From NCBI RefSeq assembly GCF_020524905.1, contig NZ_JAIVKI010000017.1, forward strand, positions 49,065 through 113,064: 64,000 nucleotides of DNA, written 5' to 3'. Shown one piece after another: positions 38,080 through 49,155 of this stretch. Numbering within the stretch: position 1 is the first letter of the stretch; the number at the start of each line of letters is the position of its first letter. This DNA is from Microbulbifer variabilis (GTDB lineage: Bacteria; Pseudomonadota; Gammaproteobacteria; Pseudomonadales; Cellvibrionaceae). The notes under the pieces are model-generated. The model had not been told where the DNA came from. It worked only from the letters and a program-made list of their open reading frames with translations, and did no database searches. Made by a program: the position numbers and the translations under genes.

Positions 38080-39914
38080 AAAGCCACCAGAAGTGCGAGG
38101 AATAGAATGGAGCCAACTGCGAAAGAAGTTAGATACCAACGTACCTGTCCATTTTGAGAAGCGCTTAAAAGGGCGTTCATCTGCCGACTAACTGCCGCAG
38201 TACCTTTGTAAAGACTGTCAATAATATCGTTATGATTTATTTGAGAGAGATACTTGAAGGGCCTTACCAACAGATGGCCATACAACCAGTCAAAGCCCCA
38301 CCCAGAGAACCAGAACTGCATAAGGGGTGAGCGTTGTTCCCCGGATTTTTGTTCATGGAGGAATAATCTCCAGGCAATGGCTAGTCCAATTAGTGGCATT
38401 GCTATGGCTACACCTTCGATCCAGGCGGAGTGGTCTTCATCTGGGCGAACACCAAATACTGCCTGCAGAGGGGGAGCCAATAACCCACCAAATAATGCCA
38501 GTGCTGCGAGGATACAAAGAGGGATACTCATCACAGGAGTGTTGGCATCTTTACAGTGGGTTGAAGCGGTACCTTCTTTGCCGAGAAAAACCAAAAACAA
38601 TAGACGGAAGCTATAAACTCCAGTTACCAATGCTCCAAGTATACCGGCGAGCCATAAAATATTAACTCCCTGGTGGTATTCCCATGCACTCAACAGTATA
38701 TGGTCTTTGCTATAGAATCCTGATGTGAAGGGAAGTGCTGCAAGACATGCGCAGCCGATAGTAAAGCAGATAAAAGTCAATGGAATTTTTCGGTAAAGAC
38801 CACCCATAGAGAAGATATTTTGTTCATGATGTAGACTTAAAATTACTGAACCTGCGGATAGAAAAAGTAAGGCCTTAAAAAAAGCATGGGTCATTAAATG
38901 AAATATGGCACCTGACCAAGCGCCAACCCCTAAAGCAAGAAACATATAGCCAATCTGGCTGATTGTGGAATAGGCCAGTACCCTTTTAATATCACTTTGG
39001 GCGATTGCGCTAAATCCCGATATAAGTAGCGTGGTAGCACCGACAAATGCAACCGCGTTCATGGCCACCTCCGATAACATATATAGAGGGTGCATGCGGG
39101 CAATTAGGTAAACTCCTGCGGTAACCATGGTGGCAGCGTGAATTAAGGCGCTAACAGGAGTTGGACCGGCCATTGCATCGGGTAACCAAGTCTGTAGCGG
39201 TAATTGAGCGGACTTGCCTACGGCCCCCCCCAATAAAAGTAAGCATGCTAGAGTGATTATTTCGGTATTTACTTCTTGACCATCGATGACACTAATAAGC
39301 TGTTGGATATTAAGTGTTGAAAACTCATAAAAAAGTAGGAATAGGCCGATGGCCATTGCAGTATCGCCAATTCGGGTAACAATAAACGCTTTTTGTGCAG
39401 CGGTACCATTGGCTGGCTCTTTGTACCAAAATCCTATTAGCAGGTAACTGCAGAGCCCAACACCTTCCCAACCTAAATAGAGTAAAACCAAATTATCAGC
39501 CAAAACCAGAATCAGCATGGCACATACAAATAAGTTCAGATAGGCGAAATAACGGCGAAAGTCCATATCGTCCCGCATATAACCCACTGAATAAAGATGG
39601 ATTAGAAATCCTACTCCTGTGATAATCAGCAACATCACAATAGTTAACCAATCTATATGGAAGTTGAAACCCACTTGCAGGTTATCCACAAGCATCCACT
39701 GCCATAGAGAAATATTGACTAGCTCGGATGGAGTTTTCCAAAACAAAGTGAAAGCTACGATCATTGTCAATAGTGCGGCCAAGCCAACACTGCCTACGCC
39801 GATACAAGCAACAAATTTTTGAGGTGGCTCACTTCGATGAAAAAGCGGTATAGCAACCAATATCAGGAAGCCAATCAGCGGTAAAAGAGGCACCCAAGCC
39901 AATAGCCCCTGCAT
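38076..39914 (-). CDS. nuoL: NADH-quinone oxidoreductase subunit L
   Basis: 612 residues. Distal antiporter-like subunit with its long lateral helix at the C-terminus. Typical motifs: LYLGWEGVGLCSYLLIGFW (conserved Glu), GKSAQLPLQTWLPDAMAGPTP and TMVTAGVYLIAR. Its start lies just 2 bases from the nuoK stop, and its end overlaps nuoM, as in other gammaproteobacterial nuo operons. Confidence 0.95.
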   Translation of the reverse strand: MQGLLAWVPLLPLIGFLILVAIPLFHRSEPPQKFVACIGVGSVGLAALLTMIVAFTLFWKTPSELVNISLWQWMLVDNLQVGFNFHIDWLTIVMLLIITGVGFLIHLYSVGYMRDDMDFRRYFAYLNLFVCAMLILVLADNLVLLYLGWEGVGLCSYLLIGFWYKEPANGTAAQKAFIVTRIGDTAMAIGLFLLFYEFSTLNIQQLISVIDGQEVNTEIITLACLLLLGGAVGKSAQLPLQTWLPDAMAGPTPVSALIHAATMVTAGVYLIARMHPLYMLSEVAMNAVAFVGATTLLISGFSAIAQSDIKRVLAYSTISQIGYMFLALGVGAWSGAIFHLMTHAFFKALLFLSAGSVILSLHHEQNIFSMGGLYRKIPLTFICFTIGCACLAALPFTSGFYSKDHILLSAWEYHQGVNILWLAGILGALVTGVYSFRLLFLVFLGKEGTASTHCKDANTPVMSIPLCILAALALFGGLLAPPLQAVFGVRPDEDHSAWIEGVAIAMPLIGLAIAWRLFLHEQKSGEQRSPLMQFWFSGWGFDWLYGHLLVRPFKYLSQINHNDIIDSLYKGTAAVSRQMNALLSASQNGQVRWYLTSFAVGSILFLALLVAL

Positions 39915-39915
39915 A

Positions 39916-40233
39916 TTAACCTCTCAGTTCATTTAGTTGATCAATATCGACGGTGTGTTTACGATGGTAAAATTGCAGAACCAGAGCGAGAGCAATGGCA
40001 ACCTCTGCAGCTGCCAGGGTGACCACAAATACAAACATTACTTGCCCATCAACATTACCCCAGTGTGCACCGGCCACAACAAACATCAATGCTGCCGCAT
40101 TTGTACATATTTCTACACACATCAGCATAAAGATGACATTTCGTCTCATCATTAAGCCGGCTAGGCCAAGACAAAAAAGAATGGATGAGAGCATGATTCC
40201 TGCTTCAAGCCCTGGTGCGGTTTCAATAGGCAT
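39916..40233 (-). CDS. nuoK: NADH-quinone oxidoreductase subunit K
   Basis: 105 residues from ATG 40233, preceded on the minus strand by GAGG; a start at 40254 would add seven residues absent from homologues. Three transmembrane helices with Glu in [15 protein letters not shown] and [13 protein letters not shown], both on the quinone-coupling proton path. Ends ...LNELRG like E. coli NuoK. Overlaps nuoJ by 11 bases. Confidence 0.93.
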   Translation of the reverse strand: MPIETAPGLEAGIMLSSILFCLGLAGLMMRRNVIFMLMCVEICTNAAALMFVVAGAHWGNVDGQVMFVFVVTLAAAEVAIALALVLQFYHRKHTVDIDQLNELRG

Positions 40234-40747
40234 TGCTGGAACCCTCAGAATCAATTTTCTTGCGCCGAGCCAGGTGGAACGCGCCGACTAACCCGGCCAG
40301 TAATAACATTGAGGCCAACTCTACGGCGAGGACATAATGGCTGAAGAGTGCGATACCAATTTGCTTGGGGCCTATATAGTGGAAAGTTTGGTTTGAGGAA
40401 ATCTTTCCACTACTTACTAGTAAAATTAGTTGAGCTAACAATAGGGCAGATAATAAAGCAGGGCCTAACCATGTTCTGGGTTGAAGCCAGGTTTGCTCCT
40501 GTACTACAGTGGAATCTCCCTGGTTGAGCATCATAATTACAAAAACAATGAGCACCATAATGGCACCGGCATAAATAATGACTTCTAGGGCTGCAGCCAG
40601 AGGAGCTCCAAACTGGTAAAAGATAACAGCCACCGCCAATAATGAAGTTACAAGATAAAGAAGCGCATGCACGGCATTTTTATGAAAGATCACCATCGCA
40701 GTTGCTACCACTGCTATAGCAGATGTCAAGTAGAAGACAAAATTCAT
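40223..40747 (-). CDS. nuoJ: NADH-quinone oxidoreductase subunit J
   Basis: 174 residues, five transmembrane helices; [15 protein letters not shown] is the characteristic TM3 stretch. Part of the membrane arm near the quinone site. A 198-base gap separates it from nuoI, longer than any other gap in this operon, so an internal promoter is possible. Confidence 0.92.
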   Translation of the reverse strand: MNFVFYLTSAIAVVATAMVIFHKNAVHALLYLVTSLLAVAVIFYQFGAPLAAALEVIIYAGAIMVLIVFVIMMLNQGDSTVVQEQTWLQPRTWLGPALLSALLLAQLILLVSSGKISSNQTFHYIGPKQIGIALFSHYVLAVELASMLLLAGLVGAFHLARRKKIDSEGSSNAY

Positions 40748-40945
40748 ATCTCTGATCTCTCCTAAATAATATTGTTGTCAATTTAGAGGTCGTTACGCTT
40801 GTGGCTGCGTTTCAGACAATGCGATCACTGTTTCTCTAAATGTTTATTTGAATTCAGTAATCTTTTGAATTATGGAGCTAAGTCTTTCTTATTGATCTGT
40901 AACTTTTAATCGATAAAGGTCTCTAATACTTCCTGTTTTTATAGG

Positions 40946-41464
40946 TTACAAATTAAGGCTCTTAACATTAATCGGTTCTGCCTCATTGTTAGCTTGTCCC
41001 TTATCTTTCCCTTTAATTGCTTTGCCGGCGACTTGATAAAAACTGTAGTCATGATATTTTCCCGGTCCATCAATTAAGAGATCCTCCTTTTCGTACACCA
41101 TATTTTGCCGATCATATTCACACATCTCAAAGTCAGGTGTCAGCTGGATGGCATAGGTTGGACATGCATCTTCACAGAGTCCACACATAATGCAGCGTGA
41201 AAAATTGATACGGAAATATTCAGGGCGCCAACGACCATCAGGGTCTTCTGTCTTTTGTAATGAAATACAATCGGGTGGACAGGCAACCGCGCATAAATTG
41301 CAGGCAACGCAGCGCTCATCCCCATTAGGATCGCGGCTTAAAATAATTCTTCCTCGATAGCGAGGTGCCAAGTAGGGTTTCTCTTCGGGGTACTGCACAG
41401 TGACATTGCGTCGAAATAAATGCTTAAAAACTAACCACATACTGCGAATTTGACTGGCGATCAT
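40946..41464 (-). CDS. nuoI: NADH-quinone oxidoreductase subunit I
   Basis: 172 residues from ATG 41464, which has GGAGAA seven bases upstream on the minus strand; the frame extends to 41581 but that part lies inside nuoH. Two 4Fe-4S ferredoxin motifs [15 protein letters not shown] and [16 protein letters not shown] bind clusters N6a and N6b that pass electrons to N2. Peripheral arm, next to NuoH. Confidence 0.94.
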   Translation of the reverse strand: MIASQIRSMWLVFKHLFRRNVTVQYPEEKPYLAPRYRGRIILSRDPNGDERCVACNLCAVACPPDCISLQKTEDPDGRWRPEYFRINFSRCIMCGLCEDACPTYAIQLTPDFEMCEYDRQNMVYEKEDLLIDGPGKYHDYSFYQVAGKAIKGKDKGQANNEAEPINVKSLNL

Positions 41465-41504
41465 TTTCTTTCTCCGGCGCTGCTGGGTAGATATGATTGA
41501 ATGC

Positions 41505-42461
41505 CTAGGCGATCCATAACAGTATTCCAGCGGTGGCGAGCAGATTAACCAGTGATAATGGCAGCATGACTTTCCATCCAAATTTCATTAACTGGTCGTA
41601 TCGAGGGCGTGGGAGGGCGGCTCGTAGCAGGATGAAAATGGCAACCAAGAAAGCAGTTTTGAGGCAGAACCAGATAATAGGTGGAAGCAGGGGGCCGTGC
41701 CACCCCCCTAGGAATAAAGTGGTGATCAGTGCAGCTATTAGAATTACGGCAAGGTATTCACCGACGAAGAACATTCCAAATTTCATACCTGAATATTCGG
41801 TATGAAATCCTGCCGTCAATTCATGCTCTGCCTCAGGGAGATCAAAGGGTGTCCTGCGACTTTCGGCAATACCGGCAATAAAAAAAACGATAAATCCAAG
41901 AAACTGAGGCACAATAAACCAAGTATCCGCCTGGGCAATGACAATATCCCGCAGATTGAAACTACCGGACATCATCACTACGCCCATCAGGCTCAATCCC
42001 ATAAAGACTTCGTAAGATACGGTTTGAGCGGCGGCCCTAAGTCCACCCAGTAGTGCATACTTATTGTTGGAGGCATAACCTCCGAGGATTATGCTGTAAA
42101 CCGCAATGGAACTCATTGCCAGCACAAATAGGAGACCAATATTAAGATCTGCAACACCAATACTCGGTGACATAGGCACAACTGCAAAGGCGATTAACAT
42201 CGTTGCCATAACGACAGTTGGTGCTAGAACAAAGACTGGAATATCGGCGAATCGAGGAGTGAAATCTTCTTTAAAAAATAATTTAATCATATCGGCAATG
42301 ACTTGTAATGTGCCGAATGGACCCACCCGGTTTGGTCCTGGCCTGTCTTGCCAGAATCCCAGCAGTCGCCTTTCTCCCCAGGTGAGAATGGCTGCGAGTA
42401 ACACTGTAGCGATAAGTACACCGAAAATATTTAACAGAGTAATCCAGATTGAAGTATTCAT
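41505..42461 (-). CDS. nuoH: NADH-quinone oxidoreductase subunit H
   Basis: 318 residues, eight transmembrane helices, forming much of the quinone-binding cavity with NuoB and NuoCD. Conserved [48 protein letters not shown] and [11 protein letters not shown] are all present. Begins 3 bases after the nuoG stop. Confidence 0.95.
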   Translation of the reverse strand: MNTSIWITLLNIFGVLIATVLLAAILTWGERRLLGFWQDRPGPNRVGPFGTLQVIADMIKLFFKEDFTPRFADIPVFVLAPTVVMATMLIAFAVVPMSPSIGVADLNIGLLFVLAMSSIAVYSIILGGYASNNKYALLGGLRAAAQTVSYEVFMGLSLMGVVMMSGSFNLRDIVIAQADTWFIVPQFLGFIVFFIAGIAESRRTPFDLPEAEHELTAGFHTEYSGMKFGMFFVGEYLAVILIAALITTLFLGGWHGPLLPPIIWFCLKTAFLVAIFILLRAALPRPRYDQLMKFGWKVMLPLSLVNLLATAGILLWIA

Positions 42462-42464
42462 GGC

Positions 42465-45305
42465 TTACTGTTCCTCACTTATTGCCGGTGTCACAGCCGG
42501 TCGTAGAGAAGCATAGCCTGGGATCTGAGGAGCTAGAGATTCCAGGCCCGGCAAACCAAAAGGTACGCCAATGCATCCATGTGGGATCGTATTAGAGCCT
42601 TTAATTTCAGCTCTGTAGTTGCCACAGTTAGTTTCGATATCTACCAATTCTCCCTCTTGGGTATCGTACTGAGATATTTCATCGGGATGCATCAATATGA
42701 AGGGAGCCTCTATGACCTCAGAGAAGGACATCGATTGGTTGCTGAGCTCTTCACTGCCAAATAGGCGATAAATGGGCAGCATCTGTAAATTATTGGAGGT
42801 TTCAGTTGGTTTTACTGATGTTTCTTCAGAAACATTCGAGTCTTGTGTAGAGTGTTGGGAGAACTCAATATATTTTCCTGATGGACCGCCTTTACGTTCA
42901 CCGCCAACTTGTTGCTGAAACTTAAAAATAGACTGGTTAGAGTTCCATCCGGGTGACCAAATATTAGCCTGTAGCTGAGTTTTATTGGGATTGTGTATAC
43001 CTTCCATACTAAAGTTCATTGGAGCATCAGGGTCTTTAATAGGCGGCGTCTCTGAGACATGTTGTTGGGCGTGGATAGCTGTACGGCCGCTATAACGGGC
43101 ACTTTGACGTGCGACTTTAAGACCATCTATTCGGAAATCTTCATTTGGGCCGATTTCGGCCAAAACCTTCAACGTATAAATCTCTCTTGCCAGAGCATCA
43201 CTGAGATCTGTACTGTGTTTCCAGCTTCTGAGAACTGAGTAATTTTCAGATTTCTCTGTGCAAAAATCTACTGCATCCACCAGCCAACGCCAGCTCTCTT
43301 GTATGTATCCTTTTCCTTCATAGACCGCGTAGAATCGCTGTGCCAGGCCATTATTGTTTACATAAGTGCCTTGTGATTCAGCTGTTGTAGATGCCGGAAA
43401 GATCCAGTTTGCCCTCTTGGCTGTGGGTGTAAGTAGGGTATCGATAAGAATCACTTCATCCACGAGAGAAAGCAGTTTTTCCACGGATGGTGTATCCAGT
43501 CGTCGATATAAATCATTTTCAAGTACGATAAGACTGGTAGGTATTTCCTTATCTGAGACTGATAGTGACTCCATAAGTTGTTCCAGACTACCTTCTTTCT
43601 CATTAAAAAGCTGGATCATCCCCAGGCTATTCACTTCACCACAATTCAAGTACAGCTTAGTGGGTACCTTTCTATGATTACTAAGAACACGAGCCAGATT
43701 TGCTACCGCATTTAGAGTGTCGAGGTGCCTGCTGGAGATTCCGGAAATAATGAGTGGGTTCGTCGCCTTGAGTAATATCTCAGCAGTGTGATTGACTTCT
43801 TTCTGAAACTCTGGAGAAATTTCTGTGGACTGCTTGCTAGATTTAGATATTTCCTGAGTAAGGGCTTGGGTGAAGAGGGTGACTCTTTCCGGCGATTCAA
43901 ATAGAGTAGTTGTGGCAATGTCTGTTAGCTCGGTGAACTCTGTTCCAATAAAGATAATTGGGCTGGGATCACCTTCTAACTGTCTAACTGAGGTATCTTG
44001 CCACAGTGGTATTTTTAGATCTTGTGCTTGTTTTTTCTGACGATTACGTGCTGCTTGACGTACGGCCAAGGCAATGCGTGGAGCCGTATTATAGATATCT
44101 TCACCGATGATCAAAATTGCATCAGCGGTTTCTATTTCCGGGGTGTTGGGGCTTGTGATTCGGTTGTCACTGTGTATGTTGTTGACCAGTTGTAGCAAAT
44201 GTTGGTCGAGACGGTTTAATCCAGAGAAGAAGTTATCGAGCCCAACTAACTGTCGTAGTGCATAATTATTTTCAAGGGATGCCCGGGGGGAGCCGATACC
44301 AATGATTCGGCGAAGTTTGCGCTGAGCTGCAGTGATTTGAACTGATAGATGGAGAACGCCGTCACGGGGATTTACCTGACGATGTAATTGATCTTTAGTA
44401 TCTGCGGTAGAGCCGATAAGTTCTTCATTTCGAGCACTTAATACCTGATCAATACGTGTTGGACTATTGACATATTCATAGCCGAAACGTCCGCGGTCAC
44501 AGAGAAAATAACCGTTTATATCGTGATGGTAGAGATTGGTAATACGCCTTAGCATGGGGTCGTGGCCGTTACCGGATTCCCTTGCACCAGGGGCGGTGTT
44601 ACATCCCACTGCACAGTGCTCACAAATCGAGGGCGCAGTTTGCAGATCCCATTTACGTACAAAATGTGCGCTAAAAGTCTTATCGGTAAAAACGCCTGTT
44701 GGGCAGACTTCAACTAAGTTGCCACTGAAGCCATTTTGCAGACGTCCTTCTTGCTGACGGCCAAAGTAAACCTGATGATTTCGGCCAAGAGCCTGTAAGT
44801 CGTTCCCCCCGGCATAATCGTTGTAAAACCTTGTACAGCGATAGCAGGTAATACAGCGATTCATTTCATGATTGATAAATGGGCCAAGATATTGATTGCG
44901 GTGTGTACGCTTGGTGCCCCTATAGCGACGCATGGTGTGGCCTGACATTTCTGTCATGTCCTGTAAATGACACTCGCCACCCTCCTCACAAACTGGACAA
45001 TCGTGGGGATGATTGGTCATCAGGTCTTCAATTATGCTGCCGCGAAATTCTTTTGCAGTCTCTGCATTGACACTGTAAATGCCACCATCACGAACTGGAG
45101 TCATACAGCTCATAATCAGGCGGCCTGATTGATCTTCGCTGTCTTTATATTCGATCATGGCACATTGCCGGCAGGCGCCTACTGAGCCCATTTCTGGGTG
45201 CCAGCAAAAATAGGGAACATTTAAACCCAGAGTCAGGCAGCTACTGAGTAGGTTCTGATCACCATCAACCTGGTATTTCTCGCCGTCGATCGTAATGGTT
45301 GGCAT
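42465..45305 (-). CDS. nuoG: NADH-quinone oxidoreductase subunit G
   Basis: 946 residues, close to the gammaproteobacterial length. N-terminal 2Fe-2S domain (SVGACRQCAM), 4Fe-4S ligands in HDCPVCEEGGECHLQD and CITCYRCTRFYN, and the extra N7 cluster set CEHCAVGCNTAPG with a later CDRGR. A molybdopterin-oxidoreductase-like domain without its cofactor follows. The stretch ~760-850 is polar and low in conservation. Electron relay in the peripheral arm. Confidence 0.93.
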   Translation of the reverse strand: MPTITIDGEKYQVDGDQNLLSSCLTLGLNVPYFCWHPEMGSVGACRQCAMIEYKDSEDQSGRLIMSCMTPVRDGGIYSVNAETAKEFRGSIIEDLMTNHPHDCPVCEEGGECHLQDMTEMSGHTMRRYRGTKRTHRNQYLGPFINHEMNRCITCYRCTRFYNDYAGGNDLQALGRNHQVYFGRQQEGRLQNGFSGNLVEVCPTGVFTDKTFSAHFVRKWDLQTAPSICEHCAVGCNTAPGARESGNGHDPMLRRITNLYHHDINGYFLCDRGRFGYEYVNSPTRIDQVLSARNEELIGSTADTKDQLHRQVNPRDGVLHLSVQITAAQRKLRRIIGIGSPRASLENNYALRQLVGLDNFFSGLNRLDQHLLQLVNNIHSDNRITSPNTPEIETADAILIIGEDIYNTAPRIALAVRQAARNRQKKQAQDLKIPLWQDTSVRQLEGDPSPIIFIGTEFTELTDIATTTLFESPERVTLFTQALTQEISKSSKQSTEISPEFQKEVNHTAEILLKATNPLIISGISSRHLDTLNAVANLARVLSNHRKVPTKLYLNCGEVNSLGMIQLFNEKEGSLEQLMESLSVSDKEIPTSLIVLENDLYRRLDTPSVEKLLSLVDEVILIDTLLTPTAKRANWIFPASTTAESQGTYVNNNGLAQRFYAVYEGKGYIQESWRWLVDAVDFCTEKSENYSVLRSWKHSTDLSDALAREIYTLKVLAEIGPNEDFRIDGLKVARQSARYSGRTAIHAQQHVSETPPIKDPDAPMNFSMEGIHNPNKTQLQANIWSPGWNSNQSIFKFQQQVGGERKGGPSGKYIEFSQHSTQDSNVSEETSVKPTETSNNLQMLPIYRLFGSEELSNQSMSFSEVIEAPFILMHPDEISQYDTQEGELVDIETNCGNYRAEIKGSNTIPHGCIGVPFGLPGLESLAPQIPGYASLRPAVTPAISEEQ

Positions 45306-45358
45306 CGCTAATCCATTTTTTATCGATGTTATTTTGAGCCTTGGCCAATTTTTGTTAA

Positions 45359-46633
45359 TTATTTATAGGGACAACAGCCTTTTTTAATATGGTCTAGAAA
45401 GTCTCGTTCGAACAATTTGAGGGCACTCTGAATGGGTTCTGCCGCTCCAGGAGCCAGTGCACAGAAAGTTTTACCAGGGCCAATTCGTTCACATTGCTCT
45501 TGTAGAAGTTCGAGATCCTCGGGTAGACCCTCACCGTTTTCTATTCGCTGTAGAACTTTCACAACCCATGGCAAGCCATCCCGGCAGGGGGTACACCAGC
45601 CACAGGACTCGCGAGCGAAGAACTGGGTAAGATTTAGCACAAGCCCAACGGGACAGGTCTTATCATCCATCACTGTAATTGTGCCGGTTCCCATACGGCT
45701 GCCAGCCTTGCCGATTACGTCGTAATCCATGGGAAGGTCCAGGTGGTCGGGTCCGAGGAAATCGGTAGATCCGCCACCTGGAAGAAAACCTTTCAGTCTC
45801 AGTCCATCTCGCATGCCTCCGGCATGCTGTTCAATAATTTCGCGAATGGATGTCCCCATGGGCAGTTCCCAGGCACCTGGATTCTTGACCTTGCCACTGA
45901 CACCAAAAATTTTACTGCCGGCATCCTGACCCACTCCCAAGCCTCGATACCAGTCGATCCCAAGGGCCACCAGATGTGGGATATTGCAGAAGGTCTCTAC
46001 ATTGTTGACTACCGTAGGTTTACCCCAGAGACCACTTACCTGGGGAAAGGGGGGTTTGGCTCTGGGAATTGCACGGCGCCCTTCAAGGGCGTTGAGCAGT
46101 GCTGTTTCCTCACCACAGATATAATTACCTGCACTACGATGCACGAAGATTTCCAGTGAATATTCACCATTAAATATATTATTGCCAATGAATCCTCTGG
46201 ATCTTGCCTCCTCAATTGCCAATTCCAAGCGCTCTGCTGCTAGATGATATTCTCCGCGAATAAAAATGTAGCCAACAGACGCACCTATGGCGTAGGCAGC
46301 AATTGCCATGCCTTCTAGTAATAAGTGAGGATCACGTTCCATCAAAAGGCGATCTTTAAAGGTGCCGGGTTCCATTTCATCTGCATTGCAGACAATAAAT
46401 TTTTGTTTTGGAGAACCCTCACCACGGGGAACAAAGCTCCACTTTAGTCCGGTATTAAATCCGGCTCCGCCGCGACCACGTAACCCTCCCTCTTTGACAA
46501 GAGTGATAATGTCATCCGGCGCCATAGAGTGAGCCTTGCGCCATCCTTGGTAACCATCGTTAGCCAAGTATCGTGTGATATCAGCGGCGATATTATCTTT
46601 AGTGATATTTTTAGTGAGAGGATTTGTCAGCAT
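45359..46633 (-). CDS. nuoF: NADH-quinone oxidoreductase subunit F
   Basis: 424 residues from ATG 46633; a TTG seven codons earlier lies inside nuoE and is less likely. Binds NADH and FMN: GLRGRGGAGFNTGLKWSF (Gly-rich NADH/FMN loop), GEETALLNALEGR, and the N3 cluster ligands in SCGWCTPCRDG plus a C-terminal Cys. NADH-oxidising subunit of complex I. Overlaps the nuoE 3' end by 23 bases. Confidence 0.94.
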   Translation of the reverse strand: MLTNPLTKNITKDNIAADITRYLANDGYQGWRKAHSMAPDDIITLVKEGGLRGRGGAGFNTGLKWSFVPRGEGSPKQKFIVCNADEMEPGTFKDRLLMERDPHLLLEGMAIAAYAIGASVGYIFIRGEYHLAAERLELAIEEARSRGFIGNNIFNGEYSLEIFVHRSAGNYICGEETALLNALEGRRAIPRAKPPFPQVSGLWGKPTVVNNVETFCNIPHLVALGIDWYRGLGVGQDAGSKIFGVSGKVKNPGAWELPMGTSIREIIEQHAGGMRDGLRLKGFLPGGGSTDFLGPDHLDLPMDYDVIGKAGSRMGTGTITVMDDKTCPVGLVLNLTQFFARESCGWCTPCRDGLPWVVKVLQRIENGEGLPEDLELLQEQCERIGPGKTFCALAPGAAEPIQSALKLFERDFLDHIKKGCCPYK

Positions 46634-47177
46634 GGACTTGTTTCTTTTTCTCAATTAATGCGTCGATGGCTGATTCATCTAGATTTCTATACATTTCATC
46701 TCCCAGCATCAGCACTGGCGCTTTATCACAGTCTCCCAGGCAGGGAGTTTCCAGTAAGGTAAAGATTCCATCAGCAGATGTTTGGCCAGGCTCAATTTGT
46801 AGGCGCTGACTTATATGTTTTTGTAATTGATCGCACCCCATAATCCAGCAACTGGCACTTTTACACAGGTATATCACTTCTTTACCAACCGGTTGGCGGA
46901 ATATCAGTTGAAAATAGGTGGCTACACCTTCCAATTGAGCCACCGGTATTTCCAAGTAATTTGCAATAGCCTGAAGGCTGCTATCTGAAATCCAACCCCG
47001 ATGCTTTTGTACGATTCTGAGTGCCTCTAAACCCACTGAAGACTTACCCTCATAATGAGCGGCTTCTTCGTCAATTTCTCTTTTTTCCTCATCGGTGAGG
47101 GTTCCGGAGAATTGGTCTGGGTCCTTGTTGCTTCGCTCCATTACTTCAATAGCTTCCGGTTCTAATAAGCTGGACAT
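46611..47177 (-). CDS. nuoE: NADH-quinone oxidoreductase subunit E
   Basis: 188 residues, ATG 47177 with TAGGAGGC just upstream. Thioredoxin-fold 2Fe-2S protein: CKSASCWIMG and CLGDCDKAPV supply the N1a ligands. The N-terminal 35 residues are acidic and longer than in E. coli. Works with NuoF in NADH oxidation. Confidence 0.93.
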   Translation of the reverse strand: MSSLLEPEAIEVMERSNKDPDQFSGTLTDEEKREIDEEAAHYEGKSSVGLEALRIVQKHRGWISDSSLQAIANYLEIPVAQLEGVATYFQLIFRQPVGKEVIYLCKSASCWIMGCDQLQKHISQRLQIEPGQTSADGIFTLLETPCLGDCDKAPVLMLGDEMYRNLDESAIDALIEKKKQVHADKSSH

Positions 47178-47308
47178 TTACGCCTCCTATGTTGAACTTA
47201 CGGAGGCATCTAGAAGATGCCGTTGCCGTCGGTTGTTATTGCGACAAGAAGACATTGAACTGTGAATTTCATAAAAATCCCCTCCCAAATATAAGTGCAT
47301 TTTTTTAG

Positions 47309-49114
47309 TTATCGGTCCACATCAGCCATAACAAAATCAATACTGGCAATAATTGCAATCAAATCCGCAATTAGTAGCCCCCGAGACATCAGTGGGATCA
47401 TTTGCAAGTGTGGAAATGAGGGGGTGCGTATTCTAGTGCGATAGGATGTTGTCCCCCCGTCGCTGATTATCTGATAGCTGTTGAGACCTTTGGTGGCCTC
47501 GATAGGGAAACACACTTCACCGGCTGGCATTACCGGTCCCCAACTGTTATTGACGAAGTGTTGAATGAGGGTTTCGATATCCTGCATAGTGCGCCCCTTG
47601 CGCGGCGGCGTCGTCAATGGATGATCGGATTTATAAGGGCCCGTGGGCATATTCTCCAGGCACTGGCGAATGATGCGCAAGCTCTGCCACATCTCATCCA
47701 CTCGTACACGGCATCGATCAAAACAGTCACCACCATCATAGCTGGGAATATCAAACTCAAATTGGTCGTAGCCGCTGTAGGGGCGTTTTTTGCGTAAATC
47801 CCAATCAAGCCCGGTTGCGCGTAAGCCGGGGCCTGTAACTCCCCACTCTATTGCTTCAGCGGTATTGTAGACACCGATTCCCCGAGTGCGCTTTTGTAAT
47901 AGCTTGTTCTTGATTACCATGCCATCGTAATCGCGCAACCGTTCGGGCATATAGTCGAGAAATTCCCGAACCATTTTATCCCAGCCCTCTGGAAGATCTT
48001 GGGCTACGCCGCCAATACGAAACCAGGCTGGATGCATTCTTCCGCCAGTGATGGCTTCGACAATACCAAATAACTTTTCCCGATCGATAAACATGTAAAA
48101 GACAGGAGACATCTGGCCGACATCTTGCGCAAAAGTGCCGAAAAATACCAAGTGGCTGGAAATACGGAAAAACTCGCACATCATCACTCGAATAACCTGG
48201 GCGCGTTCGGGCACCTGAATTCCGGCGAGTTGCTCAAGAGCCAATACATAGGGCAGGTTATTCATAACACCACCCAAGTAATCAATACGGTCTGTATAGG
48301 GCACATAGGTATGCCAGGCCTGACGTTCCGCCATCTTTTCTGCGCCGCGATGGTGGTATCCGATATCCGGTACCGCATCCACGATTTGTTCGCCATCGAG
48401 TTGCAGGGCGATACGAAAAACGCCGTGTACGCTAGGGTGGTTGGGCCCCAGGTTTAGAAACATAAATTCCGAGTCTTCATTGGCGCGGGCCATGCCCCAG
48501 TCCTCAGGGCGGAACAATAGCGCCTCTTGCTCCTTGCGTTCTTTTTCTTCAGAGAGAGTGAAAGGGTCTACTTCTGTGGCGCGCGCATGATGATCTTTAC
48601 GGAGGGGATGCCCTTTCCAGGTGGGGGGCATCATAATTCGACGCAAATGTGGATGCCCTTCGAAGTTGATTCCAAAGAGATCCCAGACTTCCCGCTCATA
48701 CCAGTTGGCGTTTTCCCAAACTCCTGAAATTGAGGGTACTGAAAGCTTGGAGTCGGCCAGTGCGACCTTGATGCGGATAAATAAATTTCGGGTGAAAGAG
48801 AGAAGCTGATAGACCAAGGTAAAATCACTGGCCGGCTGCTTTTCCGGTCCTTCTCCACGATTTACCCTCAATCGCTCATCTATCGCACTGAGATCGTAGA
48901 GCATGTCGAATGGACGGGAAATATTCTGCTTAAGGAATTGTAATAGGGGAATCAGTGACTGGGCGTCTACCCATAGGGTGGGCATATCCCCACAGTTAGG
49001 TTGTAACCAGTAGTTATGTGAATGATATTCCAGATCTATTTCACGCAGGAACAGTTCAGCCTCCTGGATGTAGGCAGTCTCGCAGTGAACACTTTTTGCT
49101 ATAACGCCAGTCAT
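47309..49114 (-). CDS. nuoCD: NADH-quinone oxidoreductase fused subunit CD
   Basis: 601 residues, NuoC (~1-190; [31 protein letters not shown]) fused to NuoD (~215-601; [27 protein letters not shown], [13 protein letters not shown], ending DFVMADVDR). The fusion is typical of gammaproteobacteria. NuoD helps form the quinone site near N2. A 131-base gap separates it from nuoE. Confidence 0.95.
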   Translation of the reverse strand: MTGVIAKSVHCETAYIQEAELFLREIDLEYHSHNYWLQPNCGDMPTLWVDAQSLIPLLQFLKQNISRPFDMLYDLSAIDERLRVNRGEGPEKQPASDFTLVYQLLSFTRNLFIRIKVALADSKLSVPSISGVWENANWYEREVWDLFGINFEGHPHLRRIMMPPTWKGHPLRKDHHARATEVDPFTLSEEKERKEQEALLFRPEDWGMARANEDSEFMFLNLGPNHPSVHGVFRIALQLDGEQIVDAVPDIGYHHRGAEKMAERQAWHTYVPYTDRIDYLGGVMNNLPYVLALEQLAGIQVPERAQVIRVMMCEFFRISSHLVFFGTFAQDVGQMSPVFYMFIDREKLFGIVEAITGGRMHPAWFRIGGVAQDLPEGWDKMVREFLDYMPERLRDYDGMVIKNKLLQKRTRGIGVYNTAEAIEWGVTGPGLRATGLDWDLRKKRPYSGYDQFEFDIPSYDGGDCFDRCRVRVDEMWQSLRIIRQCLENMPTGPYKSDHPLTTPPRKGRTMQDIETLIQHFVNNSWGPVMPAGEVCFPIEATKGLNSYQIISDGGTTSYRTRIRTPSFPHLQMIPLMSRGLLIADLIAIIASIDFVMADVDR

Positions 49115-49155
49115 GAGAGTTCCGTTTTTATTTTTCTTGTTGCACTTTAAACTTT

